64,000 nt of DNA from Carposina sasakii. Lineage: Eukaryota > Arthropoda > Insecta > Lepidoptera > Carposinidae. The notes under the pieces were generated by a model that was not told the DNA's origin, did not search any database, and saw only the letters and a program-made list of their open reading frames with translations. Within the stretch, counting starts at the first letter, position 1. Every line of letters begins with the position of its first letter. Where the stretch lies: positions 4,216,001 through 4,280,000 of the forward strand of contig CP053170.1 in assembly GCA_014607495.2 (NCBI GenBank), read 5' to 3'. Below are positions 42,590-54,300 of the stretch, in pieces. The position numbers and the translations under genes are program-made.

Positions 42590-45500
42590 TATGTCTTTAC
42601 TTACCCCAATCTAGGTACCCATATAATAGTTTTTTAAATAAAATAAGCCATTCACCTCTTCTCAAAAATAGAATACTTAATTACCTAATAATACTTAGTA
42701 TGTGTAGCGCGTATTATAAACATTAATAAATCAGCCCCATAATTTTATTTTGTTTATACATTGTCATTCATTAGAACAGCGGGGGCGTAGATTTACTAGA
42801 TATTAATAATATTATTAATTAAGTATAAGTATTAGACTAATAAAATTAGACTTAATCATCAAAATCCTATAAATGTTATTCTTAAAGTACCTTCCTTAGA
42901 TAATTTAATAATCTATGTACTTAAAGTTTTCAAACGTGCAATATTGTTAAAATAAAGATGAACGAAATCCTCCTTGATTGTTTGCCAACCAATAGACAAA
43001 TCAACCGACGGGTATAGAGGATTTTGCAAGTTTTAAGTTGAACGTTTACTTTAAAACAGCTACGACGGCGATGCATACAATAGCATGGACATTGGATAAG
43101 GCGGAGGTGGTCGAGATACTAATTTCTCATTGCCTCCCTTCGCTATCGCCCAAACGTTTCGCTGTTTTCCTGCTTTTAGAGCTTTCGTTAAACAGAGAGG
43201 TAGAGAGAGATGAAATTCGTAGATTAAACCTTCAACTTCTGCCGATTGATTTTGTTCTGTAGTATTGCAATTTGTCGCTATCAAATTGTAAAGAGCAAAG
43301 CTTAGTACTTATAGCTTGATACCTAAAGATGTACCTATACCTATATGTAAACGCCATTTAAGTACTATAAAATGTGCACGTCTAGGGGTTAACAGTTTTA
43401 CGAGCAACAGCGAATTCCGCAATAGTTCCAGCAAAAGACTTTTCATTCATTCGAACACGCTAAATAAAGACTTCCTATTGGAAGCATTCGATAACTTTGC
43501 GAACTTCACTGTCGTTTGTAACATTGTTACATTGACTAAGACCCCTGACTTTTATTATATTCTGACCACATTAAGCTTGCATCTTAGATAACCTTAGATA
43601 ACTGCATTGTTTGTATCTATTGCGGATAACTGATCAATGGTTAGCATAGTAGGCTCTCTAGAAGCTAAATAGTCATAACAATTTTTGGTCTCTTTTAGTA
43701 AATTAGGAATTTTAACTTTAATCTGTAAAAAATTTGATCTCTGTAGAAAATTTTACAAAACCTATTCACTTATTCTAACATAAGTTTAAAATGCTTTTAT
43801 TATCCACTGAATCTGATATTAAATGTATTAATGTAGGCTAATTAGATCCTGGATAAATTGTCGCATATAATAAATAGCCACATTCTTCCTCATTTTATAT
43901 AACTATTCTGTACTTAGTTAAATAGCTTACTTACTTTCAAATTGTTGAGATAATTTATTCTTTGGTGAGTTCTTCCTTTTCTTGTTTCTGTTAAAACAAC
44001 CCAGTTTTGTAATTTGTATGTGTGTTAATTTATTAATTCTTCCAATAAACGAGGTAGGAATTTTTAACATGTAGGTAGCTTGCTTTTATAGTATGCACTC
44101 ATATTGGACCAAAAAATCTCGATTTCTTTTATTCAAGATGGGTGTGTCCTATACCAAAGATGTCCCGCCCCTTTTAGCAAATTTTAATGACTAAGAAAAA
44201 ATGAAATTAATTTATTCTAATTGTGCAAGTGTTTAAGTTTAATAAATTCGTTTTTCTTTACACTTCATTGTATTTTCTTTCCCAACTTTAGGGTTTTCTT
44301 ACGATCCTTGCTTATAACATCCCGTGTAGTTAAAAACGAATTGCGATACCACAATGTCATGCAGGCCCACAGAACAGGCGTATCGGCTATCTTTTTGACA
44401 CATACTATAGTAATCAAAAGGCGTAATTATATGATCATCAACTGGAAACTAGAAGTGACATGTATATGCCTGTGTTGGCAAATTTACTTCTAATTTCACT
44501 TCCATCTGTGACTTTCATTATGTGATTATCACTATGAAATGTCAAAAAAGATAGCCGATACGGGGACAGGTGAAAAGAAAAGAAAATTTTAGATAGGTAC
44601 TGTAAAAAAATACATAGAAATACTGGCATTACTTTTATTTTGCGTTTCGAAATATATTGTTGTTACAGACATCTTATAGATTAATATCATCAATTTTATA
44701 CTACACCTATGGGATAACTTCCCGAAGCTTACTACAGAACAGTACTTACTAAAGCTCGACATCAGTTTGAGCGAATATCTACAGATTTAGGAAATTATAA
44801 GGAAAAAAGTAGGTAAGTAAGTATATCATTTTAGCGAACAGAAAATTTGAAATTAAATACATAATAAATTAATAGTGCTAAGAACTTATCTGAGGGTGTA
44901 ATGCGTTTGATATCGACCAATCAAATTCATTGACATCATGATCAAAGGTATATGATTGGTGGATATTATGTACACGCATCCGTAGCTTAGCATAGCATAC
45001 CTATATATTTATAATACATACAGTCACGCCCATTATTCCCCAAAAAGGTTGGGCAGACGTGTGCAAATTACACACCTAATTTTCACCAGTTAGCTTTTTA
45101 AGTCCCATAGCACAGCAAAGATATCTCCGCCCCCTGATTATGTAAAAGCAAAGCGATAGCAAATGATGTCAAAGTTCCTTTGAAATTCATTTTATGTAAC
45201 ACGAATTTGACAAGCAATCAGCGATGTTTGTACAATTATCGCTATCGCTTTGCTTTTAGGTAGTAAGGGGTCTGGAAATGCAGCATTGAAAGTCACAACG
45301 CCTGTAACCGATATGCGTTGCTGGTGTTCAATGCAGAGAAGTAAAATTCACGATAACGAATGTCGATGCGAAACGATGTTATGTCTAAGCACCCTGGGAT
45401 TAATCACTTAACTATACCCTTAAATTGGTCGGAAGTGGCACCATGTGGTCCTATCGGCCATTGGTGCTCTGCCTACGCCGTAAGGGATAAAAGCGTGATT

Positions 45501-46039
45501 ATATGTATGTATGTATGTAAGATCACTTAAATGCATTTTTAGACCCATATGGGTCGGTGTTGGGACTTGAGCGGCGCCTATGGGTGCTAGAATGGTATAA
45601 TATGTATATAGGTACCTATAGGTGGTATTAGGCTGGCTGTCCAATTACAAAGTGGAGGAGGAATGGGACAATCTTATTCTGTAAGGTGAAGTTGCATAGA
45701 TATTAGACAATATTAAAGTACAGTAGGTATAGTTTAAAGTCATGTAGGAAGGTACTTGTGAATCTTTTATCTGCACACGTTTATATATTTAGAAAGCTGT
45801 TCAGGTCACTGGCTCAGATAAGTTGCTAGCACTGTAAACCATTATACTTATTGCGTAAATAACAGATACAGATTACAATATCAATTGACATGAGTTTTAT
45901 AAAAAAACATCAAATAGAAAAAGCGATAATTTTAATTTTGAACAACAATTTTTAACGACTTACTTTTAGTGTGCATTCGTCCTTATGTTAGTTAAGCGTT
46001 ACTATCGAATCTCATTTATTTCTCACTTTCGAGTTATCT

Positions 46040-48112
46040 AATACTCGTATTATCATTAAACATTTTCGTGCAAATAACTGAGATAGTAGGTACCTATACC
46101 TATTTAAGAAAGAAAAGGATATTAACATGTCTACTTTTTTACTCGAAACGGAAGCAATTAAGTATTATTTACCTATTTAAGTGTAACATTTTTACCAAAG
46201 TCTTAATTTATTTAACAACATTAGCGTTTTACGATGGTTGATAATTTGTAAGTGCATCAATAATGTGAACATTATATAAAAAACAACACCTACTTAAGTC
46301 AATAATAAAATTGGAACTCACTGAAAGTAATGAAAATAATTATTCCTATACATTCAACTTATATAATTAAACTGGCATTTTTATTCTGACAATACCTATG
46401 AGTTTACGTCCTGAAATTGCGTCACATTTTTTGCTTTTTTCCTTGGGTTCAGGTGACAGGAAAAATTAATTACCTACAGGTTTTAATATACCTATTGAAC
46501 TTATATGCTAGTATATACTTATCTAGAAATATTTCCCAATTGGCTAGTGCGTTCTACGCGTGTTAGATTACCTATAAAAGGTAAATACATTAAGTACCAG
46601 ATATTAAAATAACGGGGTACCGATATACAGGTGTACTAAAAGTGGTATATTAATTTAAATTCTATAGGGCCACTATGGCCCTATATCCGTATTTCGGCCA
46701 AGGCGATCAATCTCTAAGGAGATTGGCCAGAAACGCAGGAGATATTATAGTGCACAAGTGTGTGCGCAAACACAGATGCACGGAAAGCCGACACGACCGC
46801 AGATAGATCAGGTGCAGGACCAACGGTTTTACGTGCTTTCCGTGGCACGAGCTAAGTGACAATTTTACAACATTAAAATCTATACATGAAATAAATTCAT
46901 TGGTACTGGCCCGTGACTGGGATCGAACTTACGCCTCCCGCTTGGAAGGTGTACGTCTTAACCACTGGGCTATCATCGTTCATACAATACCTATACATAT
47001 TCGAAATCACGTGCCATAGGGCCACAGTGGGCTATTTTAATGCCATTACAATTAATATACCATTTCAGAGCATTTCGCTTAACTTTAAGCTTCTGTTACA
47101 CCCTGTATAGTAAGTATAGGGTTCCATTTCTAATCGTAGTTACCTCCACTTACATGACGTTATACACCGATGTTTTAATTTTAGGTAAGTATACCTACAT
47201 AGCACTTTGTCATAACTTAGTATTATATTCTATTCTAAATGACTAGCATCGCTGCGATTTTGTCGATTTATCACCTAATAATTACCTATACGACGTGTTC
47301 TTTAAAATCAACATTTAATAGTACCTACTCATCTAAAACTTTCAGTGTCTATGTTATTTTTAAACAATTTTCTGGTGCTTACAGACTAAGCAATAAAATT
47401 TATTATTTTAGAAACATACGACCTGTATTTGATTAAGATTTTTGTGCTTTAGAGCACTTTAAAAATAATTTACATTTTTTTTTTACTTAATGAATTTTAC
47501 GTTACAAACAAAAGCTTAAGTTAGGTGGTTTAAATCATGTATGTATTTGGAAATTTTAATAATAATCTCGTGGGTTGATATATTTTATGCTAGGAAGCCT
47601 AAATTTTATCTATGTAGTAGATACATAATTGAAGTTGAACATTAATATTCCACTAAATTAGACCTAGGTGGACGATCATAGTTGGTATGATTAGGCTAGT
47701 AGCTGCCAAATACATTTTAATTAATTTATTAAGATTTCCAGAATTTTAAATACTTTCTGCTATCACAGAAAACACTGCCTAAAATTTAACCACGTCGCAG
47801 ATATATATTAAGAATATGCTCATAGAAAATAGTTTAAAATACTTTATCACTTTTATCGTATTTCAATGATATTTTAACGTTTAAATCAAACAGAATAGTA
47901 CTCGTGAGCATTAAAATTATGATACCATCATTTTATCTATAAAAATCGTCAACAGCCTATTTTTAAGTTTATTAATACTAAGTAAATAGCTAAATACGAT
48001 TCCGAATCGATTGGCCAACGTTCATTACAATAACTTATTCTACATTCTCATTACATAAATAAAAAAATAATATTTAAATATTGGGATTAATGAAAGCAAT
48101 AAAAACGCCCTT
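46040..48112. other. Non-coding stretch after the duplication
   Basis: No gene recognised. Contains the diverged MITE at 46628-47105 with a tRNA-like segment; the rest is AT-rich DNA without visible repeats or ORFs of note. Confidence 0.45.
46628..47105. mobile_element. Diverged CAGGGTGTAACA-like MITE carrying a tRNA-like segment
   Basis: Left end CAGGTGTACTAAAAGTGGTA, right end ...TTCTGTTACACCCTG; GGTATATTAATT near the left pairs with AATTAATATACC near the right. Minus strand 46977-46903 reads like a SINE head with A box TAGCCCAGTGG and B box GTTCGATCCCAG. A SINE insertion in a MITE is the simplest reading. Confidence 0.5.
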
Positions 48113-50103
48113 TCAGTCGTCAATAACGGTCATTTTAAATTTGGCCGGCTTTCGGCCAATCGGCTTCATTGCGAGTCTCCTTACGGGATCGGTTACGGTA
48201 TTTAAAATTTCTTCATCACTACTGCTGGACTCTTCGAAACGCCCGCTGGTGCGGATCTCTCCTTCTGAATCTGACGACTGTCGATAAGAAATAGTTGTGT
48301 AAATATATTAAAATATCACAAATATTGTCCAATAACCTGTTATATATGTGTATCTAAAAGGCTCTAACTAAAAAGCTAAATAAAATGATACTTCTAAAAA
48401 ATCTATGAAAAAGAAACTGAAAAGGTGTCCATGTACATTAATAAAATTATTATCTTAAGTACTTATTTATCTAAGAGAACAAGATACTATAATATAAAAA
48501 AAATACTAAATTCCTATTGATTAATCAAATCGAGAAATAAGTGAGTTTTAGTAGTATAATGTAATGTTCTATTCAGACTTAGGTACTTGTCCCATCGCCG
48601 ATGTTGAAAGTGAAGCGAGTAAAATTGACTTCTCACGCCGAGATGAGTAAAAATAGGTGTCCACTTATGGTTTATAATTTGCAGGACTTTTTTAAAACGA
48701 GAAAACGGTCATCTATTCGCTTTATACCAATTGTGGGGGGCTATGAGAAAAGTTCTATAATTACAGCTACAAAACAATCGATCTAATAAAACTTGTGATC
48801 CAGAAACCATGACATGCTACAGAAAGCGTGTAAGCAAGACAAAAAAATACGCAGATAAGCAATAAGGAAAGAGAGAGCGAACAAACATCTATTTCTTCGG
48901 CCGACTGCGCACGATACTCGTTGGCAGACGCGTCGGGCGATCGTCGCTGCTGTCCACGCCCTAAAGTCAATGGTTTCAAAGTATTTACAATAGAACGACC
49001 TTAGAACCTTATAGAAAATAACAATTAAAATAAATCCCAGCTTCAATACATCTAATACTTTATATTATATAAATTTAGTTGTGTTGAAATATTTGGGACT
49101 GGGACCGTAGACCATACCACATCCGTTGCACAACTGGTGGCCCATCTTATTAATACATAGGTAGGCACAACAAAAAATGTTAGAGCCACCCATCACACTT
49201 AAACCTAAACTTAAAATTACCCGTCTATCCCATTTCTGTTTCAGCCATTTACATTAAGAACGGAGAGGGACAGACATGCTTAATTTTAAATTTATGTTTA
49301 ACTGTGACGGTCAGAATCGACCACAGTTTCTTAAATTCCGTCCTGGAGATTATGACCGCTCTTCCACGAAATAATCACTAAATCGCTAGACGAAGCATGC
49401 TATCTTACATCAAAGTCTCCGATGGTGAACCTCGTTCCTTCAGCGACGAGCTGCGCCGGCGCCGGCGGGGCCGACTCGGGAGATAGCACCTGATAGCATC
49501 GGGTATTATAGCTTCAAGAGGATTACTAGCTTTAGATTAGCACAAAAGAGCGTAGCATAACAGTTTGAGAGGTTAGTTACTAGCTTAGTTTTAGCAAATA
49601 TTACAACAGGTCCCTTTGCACCAAGTAGCTAAATAACATATATTTTTATACCCGATTAACTCAGCTCACATGCCGTGTTTCTCTCTTTTATATGAACCAA
49701 AGAGACGTAAGTAATAGTCCCTTTTTATTATTCTTGTACTAAGCCCTGCTTACACATTGCAAAGTTCTATTGTAGGTGCAGCTGTAAAGTGTGAAGTGAA
49801 ATCAAGTTATATCTTTCAACTTATACTTCACACCTGCACCTGCACTTCGCAATGTTTAAGAATTTGGTGCAGATAGACTTTTAAAAAATCCAATAAACAT
49901 ACATCTTGGTCGCTCATCATCTCCTTAGTAGACACGGTGGTCTCAATCCTTCTGATGGAGCCCTGGTGGATATCCACATCCAGGGAGAGGCACTGGAACC
50001 TCCTCAGCAGCAGGACCAGTGGAATCGGCAGGACACCAGCCACTATCATGGCCACTGCGATCCAGAGCACCCAGGTTGGGTAGGGCGTCTTCACCACGTG
50101 TCC
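48113..50103 (-). CDS. SLC6 sodium-dependent neurotransmitter/amino-acid transporter, last three exons
   Basis: Exons on the minus strand: 50103-49903 (after TTTCAG, before GTATGT), 49489-49409 (after GCTATCAG, before GTAAGA) and 48277-48113 (after TATCGACAG; stop TGA). Phases agree. The first encodes the last transmembrane helix, YPTWVLWIAVAMIVAGVLPI with VLLLRRF, then a cytoplasmic tail with GSIRRIETTVSTKEMMSDQD. The second is proline/alanine-rich and ends FTIGDFD; the third is acidic and serine-rich (SSDSEGEIRT, EESSSSDEE), joining to an FDSSDSEGE casein-kinase-2-like site, and ends KMTVIDD. Sodium/chloride-coupled uptake at the plasma membrane is expected from the family; substrate cannot be told. 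No upstream exon was found between 50104 and 64000. Confidence 0.78.
49183..49320. repeat. Imperfect foldback element in SLC6 intron
   Basis: CATCACACTTAAACCTAAAC... pairs with ...ATTTATGTTTAACTGTGACGG at about 75 percent over 35 bp. Non-coding. Confidence 0.45.
49757..49855. repeat. Foldback element of about 100 bp
   Basis: CATTGCAAAGTTC...GGTGCAGCTGTAAAGTGTG is mirrored by CACACCTGCACCTGCACTTC..CGCAATG. Lies just downstream (minus sense) of the first SLC6 exon in the window. Confidence 0.55.
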
Positions 50104-51341
50104 CTGAAACAATTTGCCAGTTGAAAAAGAAATCCAGTCGAATGTAAGTACTAGAACCTTCGTCTTTTTGAAGTAGGTTGGTTGTAGTCTAACTAAACTC
50201 TATTGAGTAGTTACACTGCCAACTTGCTGTTTGGCTTCGTCATGAGATCAGCTCCATTATTAGTGTATCAAATTGTATTGGATCTCCTGCAGTTCTGGGT
50301 ACCTAAGTTTTGAGAACACAGCCTGGGTATGTGTGTGTGTGTGTGATATATAAACTGACCTACCTATATGACATATATGTAAATACCTTACATTGTGTAC
50401 AAAATACCTAGCCAACAAATAATGGTCGGCAGGAAATCGCGTATGATGATTGTTCTGTTAAGGGTATGTCACACCTGTCTACTCATTATTCAATAAGTAG
50501 ACCTAAGTTGGAGCATACAGGGCGGGGATACCTCCACTTGCCAGAATTTTATTTGCCATAATGGTCAACAGACATAATATTGTTTCTCATAATTTCATAT
50601 GTCATACTCACTTGTTTGCCATAATAGTCATATGCCAGAAACTTTGTTTTCATAAGGTCAATTTCCATAACATCATTTGTCATAATCATTGTAATCCATA
50701 ATTATCATATGCCATAAAAATTGATTCTAGAAGAAGCATAAAATCGGTTTAAAATAATTGATGAATAGGTTTAGCTTTGGTTTGGGTAGGTTAGGTTAAG
50801 TTAGAGTATGACAAACAACGCATAAGCCGAGCGAGCGAAGCGAGCGTGCCGCGGCAGCGGCCGGCGAAGTGCCACAATGCTAATATCGTTTGAAAGAAAG
50901 GCAGCAGGCTATCTTGTTCAAGTAAAAAAATATATACTTTGCCTATCCTATGTGACCATTCCAAAAATCGACCATATAAGACAAATAACTAATAGACATT
51001 TTAGGAAACAGTAACACTTATTTGAATTAACAATTGAAGCGAAATAACGAATATGAAAAAATTCTGAGCAAGTATACAAATAACTAGTTATGGTTAAAAA
51101 TAATCGCGGTAACTTCGCCTTAAGTATAAAATTAGTCACCTCTTAACTAGGTACGAGTACGTACTTTTAACACTTGATATTTTGTATACCTATTTAGCGT
51201 CGCCGGTCATTTATCATTATAGATAAATAGATGATCATTACAGTTCATCGCCGAAATCCGGCAAGTGAACACGTTTCAACTAAATGACTAAATCGTGCGA
51301 CAAAAATAAAATAACTAGTTCCTAAGTTTAGGTACATAAAC
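50104..51341. other. Interval between SLC6 exon and esterase 1
   Basis: No exon recognised. Holds a degenerate array of CATATGCCATAAT-like words (50557-50718) and a GCGAGCGAAGCGAGCG...CGGCGAAGTGCC repeat (50830-50873) related to 16295-16352. Presumed esterase 1 promoter lies in the last few hundred bases. Confidence 0.4.
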
Positions 51342-54300
51342 ATGTTACGATTGTGTTTGTTGGTATGTCTGCTGAACTGTGTTTGGTGCGTGGATTATGT
51401 CACTGTTTACACTAGTAAAGGTTCTGTAAGGGGCCAGTTGGATGCAAGTGGCAATTTCTCAACCTTCCTGGGAATACCGTACGCGAAAGTGGATGAAAAT
51501 AATCCGTTTGGGGTAAGGAATTTTACAATATTAAAAACGAAACACATAAATACTAACTAGGCAGAAATATGTATATCGGAGAAACATTGTTTTCCTCGAC
51601 TTCATCATTAGTAATTGCGTACTTAGTGGGCGTCATTAGGGTTAAATGCAAGCACGAAACACAATAAAACTGTTTTATACGATTTTAATCAAGGAATACA
51701 CAGTATAATGTTGATTTACAATATTTAGACCGAGCAGCGAGTTCAAGGCGCCTATCTTACTTAAAACAAACTTCAATAATACTCAACTTCCAGAAAACTA
51801 TACACAGCGATCCAACTCGATCTTATTCTACCTCACATCTCAAAAAAACATAACAGCCCGCATGGCTTCAGTACTAGTGGCGCCACGACCCCGCTCGAAG
51901 CATGTGCTTTGCTCTGATTGGTCATTACATAAACAATATTCACGACTATAATTAGATTAGTAAGGTTTTTAAACATAAGAAAAATGTTACAAATAAAATT
52001 AAATAAAATTAACATTTTAGAAATAAATTACAATGTAAACAATTTATATTACGTTACGCATACAAATAACAATCAACTAGACTCATAGCTTCCTCCGACA
52101 CGGCCGTCCTGACATATTACACGACCTCGTGTGATGTTGAAGGCCGCGCATCATCATTATCTGCAAATAAAAAGATATTCATTTTATAGTTTAGTCACTA
52201 CTAACCAAGGAAATCGTTTATCTACATTTTGAGCTTCTGAATAACAACTTTATTCATGATATTTTCTTAAATTCTCAAAATATTACGTCAAACAACAATT
52301 ATCAATTAATTATTAAGTACTGAATAGTAACAAAACAGCCACCTCGCAGTTTATCGTTTCAGGATTTAAATTCACAAATTCTTAAATTCACAACAATATT
52401 CAAGTGAACGTGTCGCCTTTTGTTTAAAAGAATTAACTTGGCCAACTTCACCTCTCAATAGCCACCTCGCCAATTAATGGCCACCTCGCCTCTGAATGGC
52501 CACCTCGCCTCTTAATGGCCACCTCGCCTTTTAATGGCCACCTCGACTCTTAATATGGCCACCTCGCCTCAAATAAAGCTACCTTAACAACTACTCTGTC
52601 AGAATATTTTACAAGGAGTCTTGAGTATTCACCACACTCACCTTACATACATACACACCGATAGCATGATTATTTTAAACAAAATAAATGCAGTATGTAC
52701 GAAGATCTTACCATCATTATCATCCGACAGGCATGGATCTAGTTCAGTCGGGATATACGATTGGGGGAGTGGACGTAAGCGGTCTCTCGCGTACTTATAA
52801 GTACGATTACAATTCAGACTCTTAAGATGATACCTGTCACCGTCTAATACTTCAACAACCTCGTAAGGTCCCCTATATTTCGGATCTAATTTTGTTTGAT
52901 TTCGCTCGTGATTTTCAATTAAAACGTAATCTCCTACAGAAAATGAAGTGACTTTTGCTTTACTTTTATCGAATCGAGCTTTATCGAGACATGCGCTATT
53001 TTTAATTAACCTATTAGCTTGTTCCCTAATCTCTTCTAAATCTACTTCAGCCTCTTGATCATCAGCAGTTAGTAAATTCAAGGGCCTAGCTACCCTACCT
53101 ATTAGCAACTCTAGGGGGCTTGCTTTGGTGACTCTGTGAATTGTGCTATTTATAGAGAGTTGAACATCATCCAGTGCATCTTGCCATGACCTGTTTGGGC
53201 TTGTTTCTACGACAGTTAACATGTTTTTCAGTGTACTCATTATCCGCTCCACTTGTCCATTAGCGCGACAAGAGCCGGTTGCTATTAAATGTAGGTTAAT
53301 ATTGTGACTGGCGCAAAAATCATTAAAATCTTTATTCGCGAAACACCTACCTTGATCTGCAATAACACGCACAGGAGTCCCAAAAAGGGATATGGACGCT
53401 TTTAGAGCACTGACCGCACTATAGGTGTCAATTTTTGTTGAATGCCTGAGTAACACATATTTGGTAAAAGCATCTACAAGAACAAAAACGTATTCTTTTT
53501 GATTATTTTTGCCGCTGAGTTTACCTGTGGCATCTATATGGATTGTATGCCAAGGAATACTAGCTTTTGGTATGGGATGTAATTCTATCTGTTGCTTACC
53601 ACTTCGAGACTTTGCAACTCTGCATGTTATGCAATTTTCCACAAACTTTCTAACATATTTCGACATATTAGGAAACCAATAATGCTGATATGCCTTTTCC
53701 AAAGTTTTATCCCATCCTAGGTGGAAAATTGACTCGTGAATGTGATTTATAATCGACCAACGAAAAGCCCTAGGTACAATTGGTAACCAAATATTGCGAT
53801 TGTTCCTTTGAATTTTCCTATAGAGCACTTTGGATCGTAATTCATAGATACTACAACTCTCCAAGTCAAGATCATCGCTTTCGAGTTTACTGATAATTTC
53901 ATTGTATTCAGGGTCTCGTCGTTGTTCCGCTTGTAACCAATTCGAAGACAACTCAGCTATATTGATACGTTTTTCTTCTACATAATTTGCTCTACCTAAA
54001 GTAGGAGTATCGTTAGCGGTCGTATTGTTCATCTCAGGTAAGTGATTTCTCGAAAAAAAGTCAACGTGGGCCATTCTTCTACCTTCCCTGTACTGTATGT
54101 CAAAATCAAAAGCTTGAAGAAAGGCCCACCACCGGTGTACTCTAGGTGTTAAGTCAATTTTAGTTCTGGAAGCTTTTAGCGAATTGCAGTCGGTGACAAC
54201 TGTGAATTTTCTCCCGTACAAATAATGGCGGAAATGCTTAACCGAGTTAACAACCGCTAGCGTCTCCAACTCGTAAGAGTGGTATCGAGACTCCGCAGGC

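Larger units (their letters stand above)
40290..46039. repeat. Segmental tandem duplication, copy 2
   Basis: Direct repeat of 34677-40289. Private differences: a MITE at 42332-42589, no SINE at 45719, a deletion of about 20 bp at 45165, a 6-bp difference in a CTTCAA repeat (43233), and scattered substitutions. Begins at the same splice-acceptor stretch as copy 1. Confidence 0.95.

Noticed and set aside
46903..46977. tRNA gene candidate on the minus strand
   Set aside because: Has A and B boxes but lies inside a MITE-like repeat and lacks a well-paired acceptor stem; treated as SINE-derived.
49828..49902. Coding extension of the SLC6 exon past 49903
   Set aside because: A GTATGT donor and two downstream phase-0 exons with an acidic tail fit better than the short run-on.
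51575..51660. Gag-like codons beyond a shorter 3' LTR, suggesting a partial tandem of two Gypsy elements
   Set aside because: Both repeats are exactly 526 bp, bounded by a TGTAT TSD, and their ends form an inverted repeat (TGTCGGAG / CTCCGAT), so the codons are part of the LTR itself.
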